Origin: Oxalobacteraceae sp. CFBP 8761
GTDB taxonomy: Bacteria > Pseudomonadota > Gammaproteobacteria > Burkholderiales > Burkholderiaceae_D
Reading direction: 5' to 3'
NCBI GenBank assembly: GCA_014841595.1
Contig: JACYUE010000002.1
Span: 992,001-1,056,000, forward strand
Length of the DNA stretch: 64,000 bases
Shown: positions 39,564-48,156 of the stretch, in pieces
How positions within the stretch are numbered: position 1 is the stretch's first letter
How the letters are laid out: each line of letters begins with the position of its first letter
Notes under the pieces: model-generated
Seen by the model: the letters and a program-made list of their open reading frames with translations, nothing else
Told to the model about the DNA's origin: nothing
The model's database searches: none
Program-made: the position numbers and the translations under genes

Positions 39564-39662
39564 TCACAGCGTGTCCGTTCGTGCGCCGGCCCTGCGTTGC
39601 GACAGGAATCGGCAAAATTCAGTAATGTATCTCCATGGTTCATTAACTATTGAGGAGACCTT

Positions 39663-40097
39663 ATGACTGGTACCAGCACACTTGATCCGGATAACTTCCC
39701 AGAAGCACCAGACCGCAGCCTGGGCAAGGGCCATGGCGTCGACGCACTCGGCCCGAGCGACTTGTCGGATACCGGCAGCGATGTCGTGGGCGGTCCTGGC
39801 TTTGCCAGCAATATCGATCCTGAGCAGACGCTCGATTTCGACGGCGGCACCACGTCCGACCTCGAAGCCGGTCACGCAGGTGAAACGGCCGGGCCGGATG
39901 TCGGCGACGCCGATTTCTCGGGCGACAGCGATCGCAGCGGCACGGGTGAACGCGCCGCAGCTGGCCGCGACGCGGTTGTCAGGGACGGCGCCGACATCGA
40001 CACCGACCGCATCGAGTCGATCCCCGATCTGCCACTGAACGAGGATGACACCGACTTCTTAACGAGTCTTCCGCCGGGTCAGGACGTAAGCCGCTAA
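39663..40097 (+). CDS. Acidic, probably disordered hypothetical protein
   Basis: I do not recognise this 144-residue protein. It is very rich in Asp, Gly, Ser and Thr, has no cysteine, signal peptide or hydrophobic core, and reads as intrinsically disordered. A GAGGAGA ribosome site sits well before the ATG, which supports real translation. Its 3' end overlaps the convergent SDR gene by 39 bp. Confidence 0.7.
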   Translation: MTGTSTLDPDNFPEAPDRSLGKGHGVDALGPSDLSDTGSDVVGGPGFASNIDPEQTLDFDGGTTSDLEAGHAGETAGPDVGDADFSGDSDRSGTGERAAAGRDAVVRDGADIDTDRIESIPDLPLNEDDTDFLTSLPPGQDVSR

Positions 40098-41081
40098 CAA
40101 GGCACCGCTGCCCAACAGGGCAGCGTTGATATATTTCGAGCGCAGCGCTGCCGCCGTGTATTCGCTGTGCTCGATCACGTGATGTGGCGAGCCCTGGCGC
40201 TCGCGCAATTCACGCGTGTAGTCGGGCTTGTGCAGGGCGTCGCGCCGGCTTGGGTCGGTGTCGACGTCCAGCTTCTGGTTCACAAACATCGTCGCCTGCA
40301 GGAATTTGTCGAACACGCGCGGCAGCAAGCGTGCTCCCGTCGAATTCATCTTGGCCGCACCGCCGACGAACACGTCGCGCTTCGGGTGCTGGGCCGCATA
40401 CAAGATCGCATCAGCAACGATTTCTGGCGCGTAGACCGGCGCCGGCAGCTTCGGTTCCTTGTCCATATAATTTTTCGCGTGCACGGCAAACATCGTGTCG
40501 ATCCCGGTCGGCTTGATCAGCGTGACCGACATCGGTGCGCCTTCCTTGTCCAGTTCGATGCGCAGCGCATCCGTGAAGCCCTTCACGGCGTGCTTGGACG
40601 CCGCGTACATGCCTTGCAGCGGAATCGCATGGTCTGACAGCTCGCTGCCCAGGTTGATCAGCGCGCCGCCGCCGCGCAGCTTCATGCGCTTGACCGCTTC
40701 CATAGAGCCATTGACCACGCCCCAGAAGTTGGTTTGGAACAGGCGGTGGTGGTCTTCGGGCGCCACATCTTCCATCCGGCCAAAGATCGAGATCCCCGCA
40801 TTGTTGATCCAGGTGTCGATACGGCCAAAGCGCTCGATGGCGGCGTCGCCGATACGCGCCACATCGTCGATATTGCCCACGTCCGCCGTGACGGTGACGA
40901 CCTCGGCGCCGTTCGTGGTCAGTTCTTCAGCCAGGTGGGCGAGGGCATCGTCGGCGCGTGCCGCCAGCACCAGTTTGGCGCCGCGTTCGGCAGCCATGCG
41001 CGCCGTGGTCAGGCCGATGCCGCTGGTGGCGCCCGTGATGACGATGACTTGCTCGTTGATTTTCTTCAGTTTGACTGACAT
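40059..41081 (-). CDS. Short-chain dehydrogenase/reductase
   Basis: A 340-residue SDR with the Rossmann motif GATSGIG near the N-terminus, NNAG, a Ser in LINLGSELSD, and the catalytic YAASK. The C-terminal ~70 residues exceed the classical SDR core and end with a hydrophobic segment (AALLGSGALLAAYVL) and basic tail, suggesting membrane association. ATG 41081 has AAAGGATCATCC directly upstream. Substrate unknown. Confidence 0.9.
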   Translation of the reverse strand: MSVKLKKINEQVIVITGATSGIGLTTARMAAERGAKLVLAARADDALAHLAEELTTNGAEVVTVTADVGNIDDVARIGDAAIERFGRIDTWINNAGISIFGRMEDVAPEDHHRLFQTNFWGVVNGSMEAVKRMKLRGGGALINLGSELSDHAIPLQGMYAASKHAVKGFTDALRIELDKEGAPMSVTLIKPTGIDTMFAVHAKNYMDKEPKLPAPVYAPEIVADAILYAAQHPKRDVFVGGAAKMNSTGARLLPRVFDKFLQATMFVNQKLDVDTDPSRRDALHKPDYTRELRERQGSPHHVIEHSEYTAAALRSKYINAALLGSGALLAAYVLTRRKTR

Positions 41082-41215
41082 GGATGATCCTTTTTTCTTT
41101 GATTTGGTCGAGGAAGGTGTTAGTGAAATGATCACTTCGTGTTTCATAGTGATATTTCAAGAGAAAACGTGGCGCGCGGGTGACGGGGCGGTGCTGGCAG
41201 TCGCCCGCTAACGAA

Positions 41216-41250
41216 AAACGCCGTTCCCACACGATGCGGGAACGGCGTTT
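41216..41250. terminator. Terminator downstream of the sulfate-binding protein gene
   Basis: AAACGCCGTTCCC and its exact complement flank a 9-base loop, with A- and T-rich ends. Confidence 0.85.
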
Positions 41251-41290
41251 CACGAGGACTGCGCAAGCACAGGTCCGGGCAGGCGCAAGG

Positions 41291-42292
41291 TTATTTCTTG
41301 GAGTAAATCTGATCGAACACACCGCCATCGGCAAAGTGGGTTTTCTGCGCCACGGTCCAGCCGCCAAAATCGCTGATCTGGAATAGCTTGATCTGCGGAA
41401 ATTGCGACGCGTATTTCTTGGCAAATTTCTCGACCGAAGGGCGGTAGTAGTTCTTGGCGATGATGTCCTGGCCCTGGTCGCCGTATAAAAACTCGACGTA
41501 AGCCTGCGCCACCGGCCGCGTGCCGCGCTTGTCGACGGTCTTGTCGACGACGGCCACTGGCGGCTCGGCCAGGATGCTGACCGATGGCGCGACGATCTCG
41601 AATTTGTCCGGGCCGAGTTCACGCAGCGCCAGCAGTGCCTCGTTTTCCCAGGCCAGCAGCACGTCGCCGATGCCACGCTCGACGAACGTGGTGGTGGCGC
41701 CGCGGGCACCCGAATCGAGCACCGGCACGTTCTTGTACAGGCGCGCCAGATAGTCGCGCGCCTTGGCGTCGGTACCGCCCGGCTGGCGCAGCGCGTAGCC
41801 ATAGGCCGCCAGGTGGTTCCAGCGTGCGCCGCCGGACGTCTTGGGGTTCGGCGTGATCACCGAGATGCCCGGTTTGACGAGGTCACCCCAGTCACGGATC
41901 TGCTTCGGATTGCCCTTGCGCACCAGGAACACGATGGTCGACGTGTACGGCGCGCTGCGGTATTTGAGCTTTTGTTCCCAGCCCGGATTGATCAGGCCCT
42001 TGTCGCGGATCGCGTCGATGTCGTAGGCCAGCGCGAGGGTGACGACATCGGCCTGCAGGCCGTCGATCACCGAGCGCGCCTGCTTGCCCGAGCCGCCATG
42101 CGACTGCTTGATCGTGACGTTGTCGCCGGTCTTTGCTTTCCAGTGCTTGGCAAATGCCGCATCGAACTCGTGGTACAGCTCGCGCGTCGGATCATACGAT
42201 ACGTTGAGCAGGCTGATGTCGGCGGCAAATGCAGGCGCGTGCGCCAGGAGGGTCAGGGCTGCCAGCGAGCTGATGAAGGTTTTGCGAAGCAT
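41291..42292 (-). CDS. sbp: Sulfate/thiosulfate ABC transporter periplasmic binding protein
   Basis: A 333-residue solute-binding protein with a Sec signal peptide (cleavage after AFA, about residue 23). Family blocks are [60 protein letters not shown] and [10 protein letters not shown]. It should deliver sulfate or thiosulfate to a CysTWA-type permease, but no such genes are adjacent. GGAG precedes the ATG at about 12 bases. Confidence 0.93.
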   Translation of the reverse strand: MLRKTFISSLAALTLLAHAPAFAADISLLNVSYDPTRELYHEFDAAFAKHWKAKTGDNVTIKQSHGGSGKQARSVIDGLQADVVTLALAYDIDAIRDKGLINPGWEQKLKYRSAPYTSTIVFLVRKGNPKQIRDWGDLVKPGISVITPNPKTSGGARWNHLAAYGYALRQPGGTDAKARDYLARLYKNVPVLDSGARGATTTFVERGIGDVLLAWENEALLALRELGPDKFEIVAPSVSILAEPPVAVVDKTVDKRGTRPVAQAYVEFLYGDQGQDIIAKNYYRPSVEKFAKKYASQFPQIKLFQISDFGGWTVAQKTHFADGGVFDQIYSKK

Positions 42293-42402
42293 CGAGTGTC
42301 TTTCTCCAGGTTAGAGACAGTAGAGTACGGTCTCGGGCTATAGAAAGAAAACGAATAAATTCAAGCAACCTTATACGATTTCTGCGCCGGCACGGGTGCG
42401 GC

Positions 42403-42615
42403 TCAGTTTGCCTTGGACAGGATGACCAGCCAGCGACGGAACAGCAGGATCTCAACGTGGCCGGCTTCGACGCCCGTATCGCACTCGATAACCGGATTCA
42501 CGGCGTAGAAACGCTTGCGGAAGTCGCGGGTCACCAGGATTTCGCGACGGCCAATGCGGACCATGAAAGGGGTCGGGGCGTGTTCCATACCAAAAGAGCT
42601 ATTGAGCGTGGTCAT
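42403..42615 (-). CDS. Uncharacterised 70-residue protein with SOS-type promoter
   Basis: I do not recognise this protein. It contains FMVRIGRREILVTRDFRKRF and a cysteine-containing VIECDTG segment, with no signal peptide or transmembrane helix; several beta strands are likely. GAGGAAAC precedes the ATG at 42615. The promoter is TTGATT (42676-42681) and TATTCT (42654-42659) with a 16-bp spacer, read leftward. Two LexA boxes at 42667-42705 cover it, so DNA-damage induction is predicted. Confidence 0.75.
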   Translation of the reverse strand: MTTLNSSFGMEHAPTPFMVRIGRREILVTRDFRKRFYAVNPVIECDTGVEAGHVEILLFRRWLVILSKAN

Positions 42616-42666
42616 GTTCGTTTCCTCGTATCGAGTGGTTATGCAGTGAAGTAAGAATACCATAAC

Positions 42667-42686
42667 TACTGTATGAATCAACAGTT
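42667..42686. promoter_or_regulatory. LexA (SOS) box 1
   Basis: TACTGTATGAATCAACAGTT keeps the CTGT-N8-ACAG core of the LexA consensus. It overlaps the -35 of the 70-residue protein gene. Confidence 0.75.
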
Positions 42687-42705
42687 ACTGTTCGGGCATA
42701 CAGTA
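42686..42705. promoter_or_regulatory. LexA (SOS) box 2
   Basis: TACTGTTCGGGCATACAGTA has a CTGT-N8-ACAG core with matching TA on both flanks. It abuts box 1 with centres 19 bp apart. It is also 51 bp upstream of the PAP2 phosphatase gene on the other strand. Confidence 0.78.
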
Positions 42706-42755
42706 GTTTTTGTCGTGTGTGGTATTTTCGCCAAGTCAGTCATAATCGCGTCATC

Positions 42756-43505
42756 ATGACCAAAACACTGCCACGCCTCCAGCGCTTTGCCGCCAACCGC
42801 TTCTCTGCCGAGGGCGAATACGGGCTGCACCTGACCATCGGCGTGGCCCTGCTGCTCGCTGCAATGGCCGTGTTCGCCCAGCTTGCCGGCGCCGTCGTGG
42901 CCGGCGCGCCGATCACGCAGTTCGACGCCGACATCGCCAACTGGCTGCACCTGCACGCGCGCCAGGGCGGGCTCTTGCGTGATGGGCTCCTGCTCATCAC
43001 CCACATTCACAGTACGCCAGGGATCCTCATCATTGCCTTCTGCGCGGCGCTGTGGCTGTATCGCAGTGGTCACCGTTACTGGACGATGGCAGTCATCGCC
43101 AGCGTGCCGGGTGGAATGCTGCTCAACGTCGCGCTCAAGCACACGTTCGAGCGTGCCCGGCCGCACTTCGACGAGCCGATCGTCACGCTGACCACCTACA
43201 GTTTTCCCAGCGGGCACACGATGGCCGCCACCGTCCTGTATGGCGTGCTGGCCTGCTATTTCGCGCGCCGCGCCCAGACATGGCCGGGCAGGGTGCTGCC
43301 GTTCGTGCTGGCAGCCCTGATGATTGGCGCCGTGGCGTTTTCGCGCATGTATCTCGGCGCGCACTATCTCACCGACATCCTCGCCGCACTGACGGAGGGC
43401 TGCGGCTGGCTCGCGATCTGCATCAGCGGCACCGCCACCCTCAATCGCCGCCGCAGGGCCCGTGAACAGCGCCAGTCCGGTGCGGCCTCACCCCAAGACA
43501 TGTAA
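42756..43505 (+). CDS. PAP2-family membrane phosphatase
   Basis: A 249-residue integral membrane phosphatase with about six transmembrane helices. All three PAP2 motifs are present: KHTFERARP (KX6RP), FPSGHT, and SRMYLGAHYLTDIL (SRX5HX3D). Likely substrates are phosphatidic acid, undecaprenyl diphosphate or related lipid phosphates. ATG 42756 is chosen because the upstream part of the frame is not hydrophobic and lies in the promoter. It is 11 bp before the CpdA-like gene, so an operon is likely. Confidence 0.92.
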   Translation: MTKTLPRLQRFAANRFSAEGEYGLHLTIGVALLLAAMAVFAQLAGAVVAGAPITQFDADIANWLHLHARQGGLLRDGLLLITHIHSTPGILIIAFCAALWLYRSGHRYWTMAVIASVPGGMLLNVALKHTFERARPHFDEPIVTLTTYSFPSGHTMAATVLYGVLACYFARRAQTWPGRVLPFVLAALMIGAVAFSRMYLGAHYLTDILAALTEGCGWLAICISGTATLNRRRRAREQRQSGAASPQDM

Positions 43506-43516
43506 GGAATTTTTCG

Positions 43517-44353
43517 ATGCGCACTCTCGTTCACCTGTCCGACCTGCACTTCGGTCGCGTCGACCAGGCCCTGCTGGGCCCGTTGCGCGAGCTCGTGCAC
43601 AGCATCGCGGCCGACGTCGTCGTCATTTCGGGCGACCTGACCCAGCGTGCCAAGGTGGAAGAATTCGAAGAGGCGCGCGCGTTTCTCGATTCGCTGCCCG
43701 GGCCGCAGATCGTCGTGCCGGGCAACCATGATATTTCGCTGTATAACGTGCTGCGCCGTTTTGCCCGGCCGCTGTCGCGCTATCGCCGCTATATCACCGA
43801 CGATCTCGAGCCGGTCTTCATCGATGACGAGATCGCCGTCGTGGGTGTCAACACGGCCCGTTCGCTGACTATCAAGGACGGGCGCGTCAGCCACGAGCAG
43901 ATCGCTGCGCTGCGCGAGCGCCTGAGCGGCCTGAGCCCCGATGTCACGCGTATCGTCGTCACGCACCACCCGTTCGACTTGCCCGATCACTTCGAAAAAC
44001 GCGACCTGGTCGTGCGCGCGCCGCTGGCGATGGAAGTGTTTGCCGAAACCGGTGTCGATATCCTGATGGCCGGACACATGCACGCCAGCCACGCCGGCAG
44101 CACGGCGGCGCGCTACCAGATCGATGCCTATGCGGCGCTGGTGATCCAGGCCGGCACGGCGACCTCGACGCGCGGGCGCGGCGAAGTCAATTCATTCAAT
44201 GTGGTGCGGGTGGACGCGCAGCGGGTCGACATCGACCGCTACGGCTGGGACGCGGTGGGCGGCAAGTTTGAAGTGGTCAACACCGAAAAGTTCATGCAGG
44301 CCGGCAGCGTCTGGTCGCCGCACACCGACGGCATGCTGGCAGCGGGGCTCTGA
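43517..44353 (+). CDS. Metallophosphoesterase, CpdA-like
   Basis: A 278-residue calcineurin-like phosphoesterase. The five metal-ligand motifs are visible: DLHFG, GDLTQRA, GNHD, THHPF and GHMH. The arrangement resembles class III cAMP phosphodiesterases (CpdA), but phospholipid or nucleotide substrates are also possible. It is probably co-transcribed with the PAP2 gene. Confidence 0.9.
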   Translation: MRTLVHLSDLHFGRVDQALLGPLRELVHSIAADVVVISGDLTQRAKVEEFEEARAFLDSLPGPQIVVPGNHDISLYNVLRRFARPLSRYRRYITDDLEPVFIDDEIAVVGVNTARSLTIKDGRVSHEQIAALRERLSGLSPDVTRIVVTHHPFDLPDHFEKRDLVVRAPLAMEVFAETGVDILMAGHMHASHAGSTAARYQIDAYAALVIQAGTATSTRGRGEVNSFNVVRVDAQRVDIDRYGWDAVGGKFEVVNTEKFMQAGSVWSPHTDGMLAAGL

Positions 44354-44370
44354 GGCCCCGCCAGGCGCGA

Positions 44371-45759
44371 TCAGATCCAGTATTCGGTCAGGCGCGCCAT
44401 CGCTTCGCGCAGGCGGTCCGACCATGGCCGCCGCTTCCAGGCGTCGAGCTTGATTTCCTTCGAATGCACGACGTCTTCCTTGAACGCCGCCTCCATCTCG
44501 CGCCCGAAGGCCGGATCCAGCACGACCACATTGACCTCGTAGTTGTGGATGAAACTGCGGCGGTCGATATTGGCTGAGCCGATGGATGACCACATGCCAT
44601 CGATCACCGTGGTCTTGGCATGCAGGACGGCGACCTGTAACTGGTGGATGCGCACGCCGCCCGCGAGCAGCTCTTCGTAGAACGATTCGCCCGCATGCCG
44701 GATGAAGCCGTGGTCGGACACGCCCGGCAGCACGAGCTGCACGTCCACGCCACGCTTGGCCGCAGCGATCAGGCCGTCGACGATCTGGCGGTCCGGCACG
44801 AAGTACGCAGCCGTCAAATGGATCGATTTCTTCGATTCGCCAATGGCGACGACGAGCGACTTGTAGATGGCCGAATCATGCTCTGGCGACGTGGCCAGCA
44901 CCCGCACCACCTTGTCGCCCGCTGGCGCCAGTTGCGGAAAGTAATCGATCTGCGGCAATTCGCCGGCATCCTGGTGCACCCAGTTGTCGATGAATGCCCA
45001 CTGCAGCGCGCCCACGGCGGGCCCCTGGATCTTGATGTGCGTATCGCGCCAGCCAACCTTGTCGTGGCTCACGTCGTCCGGACGCTTCTTGGAACGGAAC
45101 AGCGAGCTGTTGGCGTAGGTGCTGCTGATGTTGATGCCGCCGGTAAAGGCCACGAGGCCGTCGACGATCATGATCTTGCGGTGGTCGCGGTTGTTCAGCG
45201 CCCATTTGCCAGGGCGCTTGGTCGGGTCCACCGGATTGAAGACCAGCACGTTCACGCCCGCCTGGCGCAGCCGGTCGAAAAATTCCTTCGGTGTCGACAG
45301 CGTGCCGACCCCGTCGACCATGATATTGACCACCACGCCTTCGCTGCGTTTCTGCATCAGGATTTCGGCAAACTGCGCCCCAATCTCGTCATGGTCAAAG
45401 ATATAGGTTTCCAGGTTGATCGATTTTTTGGCCCCGCGCGCCGCTTCCATCATCGCGCGCATTGTCGCCGGGCCGTCGAACAGCAGTGTGACCGCATTAC
45501 CGGCAATCATCGGCACCCCGGTGGCCTGTTCTTCCAGCACCGCCAGCGCCTTGAGGTCGGTCGACGCGCGGGCCCAGCGCCGCTTGAGCAGCGCTGCCGC
45601 CTGTTTCTGCTTGAGTTCGCCATGCTGCGTCGTGACCGTCGGCGTCGACTGGTCAGGCCCTCCGGTCATGGTGCTGGCATCGGGCAGTGACTTGCAGGCC
45701 GTGACCGCGCAGGCGAGAGCGGCGATGGCACACCAGGCGGCGAAGCGCTGTTTGATCAT
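44371..45759 (-). CDS. Phospholipase D/cardiolipin synthase-like lipoprotein
   Basis: A 462-residue protein with a lipobox (AVTAC, C22), so it should be lipid-anchored. Two HKD motifs are present: HRKIMIVDG and HAKTTVIDG. They define a PLD-fold enzyme such as cardiolipin synthase ClsB/C. An anchored, exported form is less usual than the cytoplasmic or transmembrane types. Its ATG overlaps the stop of the Gcr-family gene by 4 bp (ATGA), so translation is coupled. Confidence 0.9.
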   Translation of the reverse strand: MIKQRFAAWCAIAALACAVTACKSLPDASTMTGGPDQSTPTVTTQHGELKQKQAAALLKRRWARASTDLKALAVLEEQATGVPMIAGNAVTLLFDGPATMRAMMEAARGAKKSINLETYIFDHDEIGAQFAEILMQKRSEGVVVNIMVDGVGTLSTPKEFFDRLRQAGVNVLVFNPVDPTKRPGKWALNNRDHRKIMIVDGLVAFTGGINISSTYANSSLFRSKKRPDDVSHDKVGWRDTHIKIQGPAVGALQWAFIDNWVHQDAGELPQIDYFPQLAPAGDKVVRVLATSPEHDSAIYKSLVVAIGESKKSIHLTAAYFVPDRQIVDGLIAAAKRGVDVQLVLPGVSDHGFIRHAGESFYEELLAGGVRIHQLQVAVLHAKTTVIDGMWSSIGSANIDRRSFIHNYEVNVVVLDPAFGREMEAAFKEDVVHSKEIKLDAWKRRPWSDRLREAMARLTEYWI

Positions 45760-47960
45760 TTTGATCCTCGTACGGGTTCTGCATCAGGGGGCGCCAGTTG
45801 GCGGTGCTTGGGGCCGAGGAAAAATTCCACCGGCGAATACGCAAAGCGGCGGCCCAGTGCCTGCACCAGCAGGATGCCGCGCTTGAAGCGAATCTTGCGT
45901 GCGCGCAGCGCAACCCACAACGCCAGGCCGAAGCTGACCAAGAGGTTGACCGTGCCGATCAGCAGCACACCGGCCGTCGCGTTGATGAGCTGCGGCACGG
46001 TCATCTGGTAGTCGAGCGCCACCAGCGCGGTCGCGAAGTTGGCGGCCGAGAATGTGATGTGACGAATGTCGATCGGCAGGCCCAGGAGGAAGCCGACCGT
46101 GCCCGTGGTGCCGAGCAAAATACCGAAGAAGAAGTTACCCATCAGGCCACCGAGGTTGTTCTCGACATACGCGCCCAGGCGCGCCAGCCGTGCCGGACCC
46201 AGCAGCGTGCGCAGGCCGCGCAATTGCTGGACACGCTGGCCCATGCGGGTGTACAGGGCCTTGTTGTCGTAGTAGCCCGATACCAGGCCGGCCACGAACA
46301 GCCAGACACCCGCCACCGCTGCATAGAACAGGGCCGGGCTGTTGACGGGATCGATCTCGTTGAGCAGGTGCAGCGCCTTGATCGGGTCGACCAGATGCTC
46401 GCCCCGGTACCAGCGCACGCCCTCGGCGATGGCCCAGGCCACCGGAAACGCGACCAGCACGTTGCCAAGCACCGCCACCATCTGGGTGCGGAACACTTTA
46501 TTGACGAGCTCAGCGAGCCGGTCGACGTCGAGGCCGCGCCCGGTCGCCGAGCGGTGCAGCGAGGCCGCGATGCGCTGGGCCGTCATGGCCGGCTGCTTGG
46601 TTGCGACGGTAAAGTGCAGCATGTGGATCAGCACGAAGCCGAACGAGTAATTCATGCTGAACAAAAAGGCCTGGACCAGCGGCGGCGAGTGCAGGTAGCC
46701 CAGCAGAATCTTGAGCAGCGCCATGAAGCCGACGATGAAGCCGGCGCCGGACGACGACCACAGCATCTTGCGCAAGCCCTTGCGGTCTTCGGCGATGTAG
46801 TGCTCGCCGGTGCGGCTGGCGTTTTCGGTGACATTGCGCGCCAGAAGGTCGACGTTGTCGCGCACCAGGTTCGTCACCTGGTACTTGGTGTTGTGCGCTT
46901 CGATGAGTTCTTCGGCCAGCTCGATCACGGCGCGCTCGCGCGCAGTCAAAACGGGCGGCGGCGGGTCGGTGTCCGTCACGACGGCGAGATTGCCTTGGGG
47001 GGGGGGCGTGACGGCCGATGCGGCCACGCCGGCAAGCTGCGGGGTCCCGGCTGCCATGGCGGTCAGCACGCCCTGGGTGGCGGCTTGCGCGTCAGCCGTG
47101 CCGGCGTTCGTGGCCACGTCGGGCACGTCCACCAGGAACAGCAGCTTTTGCAGACGGTCGATACTTTGCTGCAGCGCGACCAGCAGGTAGGTCAGGGCGA
47201 TGCTGGTGCCGCTGCTCAGCGCCAGGCGCCGGATCTTGAGCACCACGTCTTCGCACTGGTCGAGCATCACGAGCAGGTGGCGTGCGTCGTCCGGACGCGG
47301 GATGTCGCCGTTCAGGTAGCGCGCGTATTCGTCGAGGTACCGGTTGACCTCGATGTTCTGCATCAGGAACGGTGAATCGAAGTTCTCGATCTGGCTGTAG
47401 CTGTGCACCAGGCGCGGCTCCAGGCCCAGCGCGCAGACGCGGCACGATAGCGTGCGGATCGCATCGAGCAGGCCCTTGAGCGTGACCACGCGCGCGCGGC
47501 CGGGATTCGCATCGGCCGGGACCGGCGCGCTTTCGATCACATGGAACAGCGCCATCCAGTCGGTATCGGGCACCGCGCGGATCCACGCGTAATCGTCCTG
47601 GCGGTACAGCACCTGATCAAGTGCATCGGACAGGTACAGGTCTTCCAGTGCAGGCGGCAGGAAACGGTACGTGATACGGCTTTTCAGCTCGGTGACAAAA
47701 CCATCGTTCGACAGGATGCCGATGTCGCTGTACAGACTGGTGTGGCGGCGCTTTTCAAGCAGCGTGGTGATGTAGCGGCGCAGGGCCCAGGCCTGGTCGG
47801 GATTGCCCTTGAGGAGCTGGGTCAGCGTGCGCACGGACTGGGCCGGATCGTCCACGGTTTGCCATACCCAGCGCTGGCGCGGGCGCAGATGGCACACCAA
47901 CTCGACCAGCAGGTCGATGTTGTCACTGTTGGGGTCGATTCGTTCGAGCGTAGCAAGCAT
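45756..47960 (-). CDS. Gcr-family (COG4389) membrane protein, annotated as site-specific recombinase
   Basis: A 734-residue protein. The N-terminal half is soluble and helical; the C-terminal half has about six hydrophobic segments (FIVGFMALLKILLGYLHSPP, LFYAAVAGVWLFVAGLVSGY and others). It matches the family named after neisserial Gcr. No recombinase active site is evident, and membrane topology makes that name doubtful. A ten-base G/C run at 46997-47006 encodes the PPP before QGN. It is the first gene of a unit with the phospholipase D lipoprotein. Confidence 0.75.
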   Translation of the reverse strand: MLATLERIDPNSDNIDLLVELVCHLRPRQRWVWQTVDDPAQSVRTLTQLLKGNPDQAWALRRYITTLLEKRRHTSLYSDIGILSNDGFVTELKSRITYRFLPPALEDLYLSDALDQVLYRQDDYAWIRAVPDTDWMALFHVIESAPVPADANPGRARVVTLKGLLDAIRTLSCRVCALGLEPRLVHSYSQIENFDSPFLMQNIEVNRYLDEYARYLNGDIPRPDDARHLLVMLDQCEDVVLKIRRLALSSGTSIALTYLLVALQQSIDRLQKLLFLVDVPDVATNAGTADAQAATQGVLTAMAAGTPQLAGVAASAVTPPPQGNLAVVTDTDPPPPVLTARERAVIELAEELIEAHNTKYQVTNLVRDNVDLLARNVTENASRTGEHYIAEDRKGLRKMLWSSSGAGFIVGFMALLKILLGYLHSPPLVQAFLFSMNYSFGFVLIHMLHFTVATKQPAMTAQRIAASLHRSATGRGLDVDRLAELVNKVFRTQMVAVLGNVLVAFPVAWAIAEGVRWYRGEHLVDPIKALHLLNEIDPVNSPALFYAAVAGVWLFVAGLVSGYYDNKALYTRMGQRVQQLRGLRTLLGPARLARLGAYVENNLGGLMGNFFFGILLGTTGTVGFLLGLPIDIRHITFSAANFATALVALDYQMTVPQLINATAGVLLIGTVNLLVSFGLALWVALRARKIRFKRGILLVQALGRRFAYSPVEFFLGPKHRQLAPPDAEPVRGSK
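46997..47006. repeat. Ten-base G homopolymer inside the Gcr-family gene
   Basis: Ten consecutive G on the + strand (C in the coding strand) lie within codons for a Pro-Pro-Pro stretch. A one-base slip would shift the reading frame at about residue 320 of 734. Confidence 0.85.
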
Positions 47961-48156
47961 GAAAAAAATTGATACTGGAAAGCCTCAGTGTACGCGAGGC
48001 GCCCAGCATGGATGGTGTGGCAACGAACAATAACGTCCTGGAAATGTCTGCATGGCACTTTTAATGCCCGAACTGGCAATGGTGATGGCTGGACGAGGGC
48101 AGGGCAATCCCGCTACACTGGACTGAATTTGCAATGTTGCAGTGACGAAGGAAACC

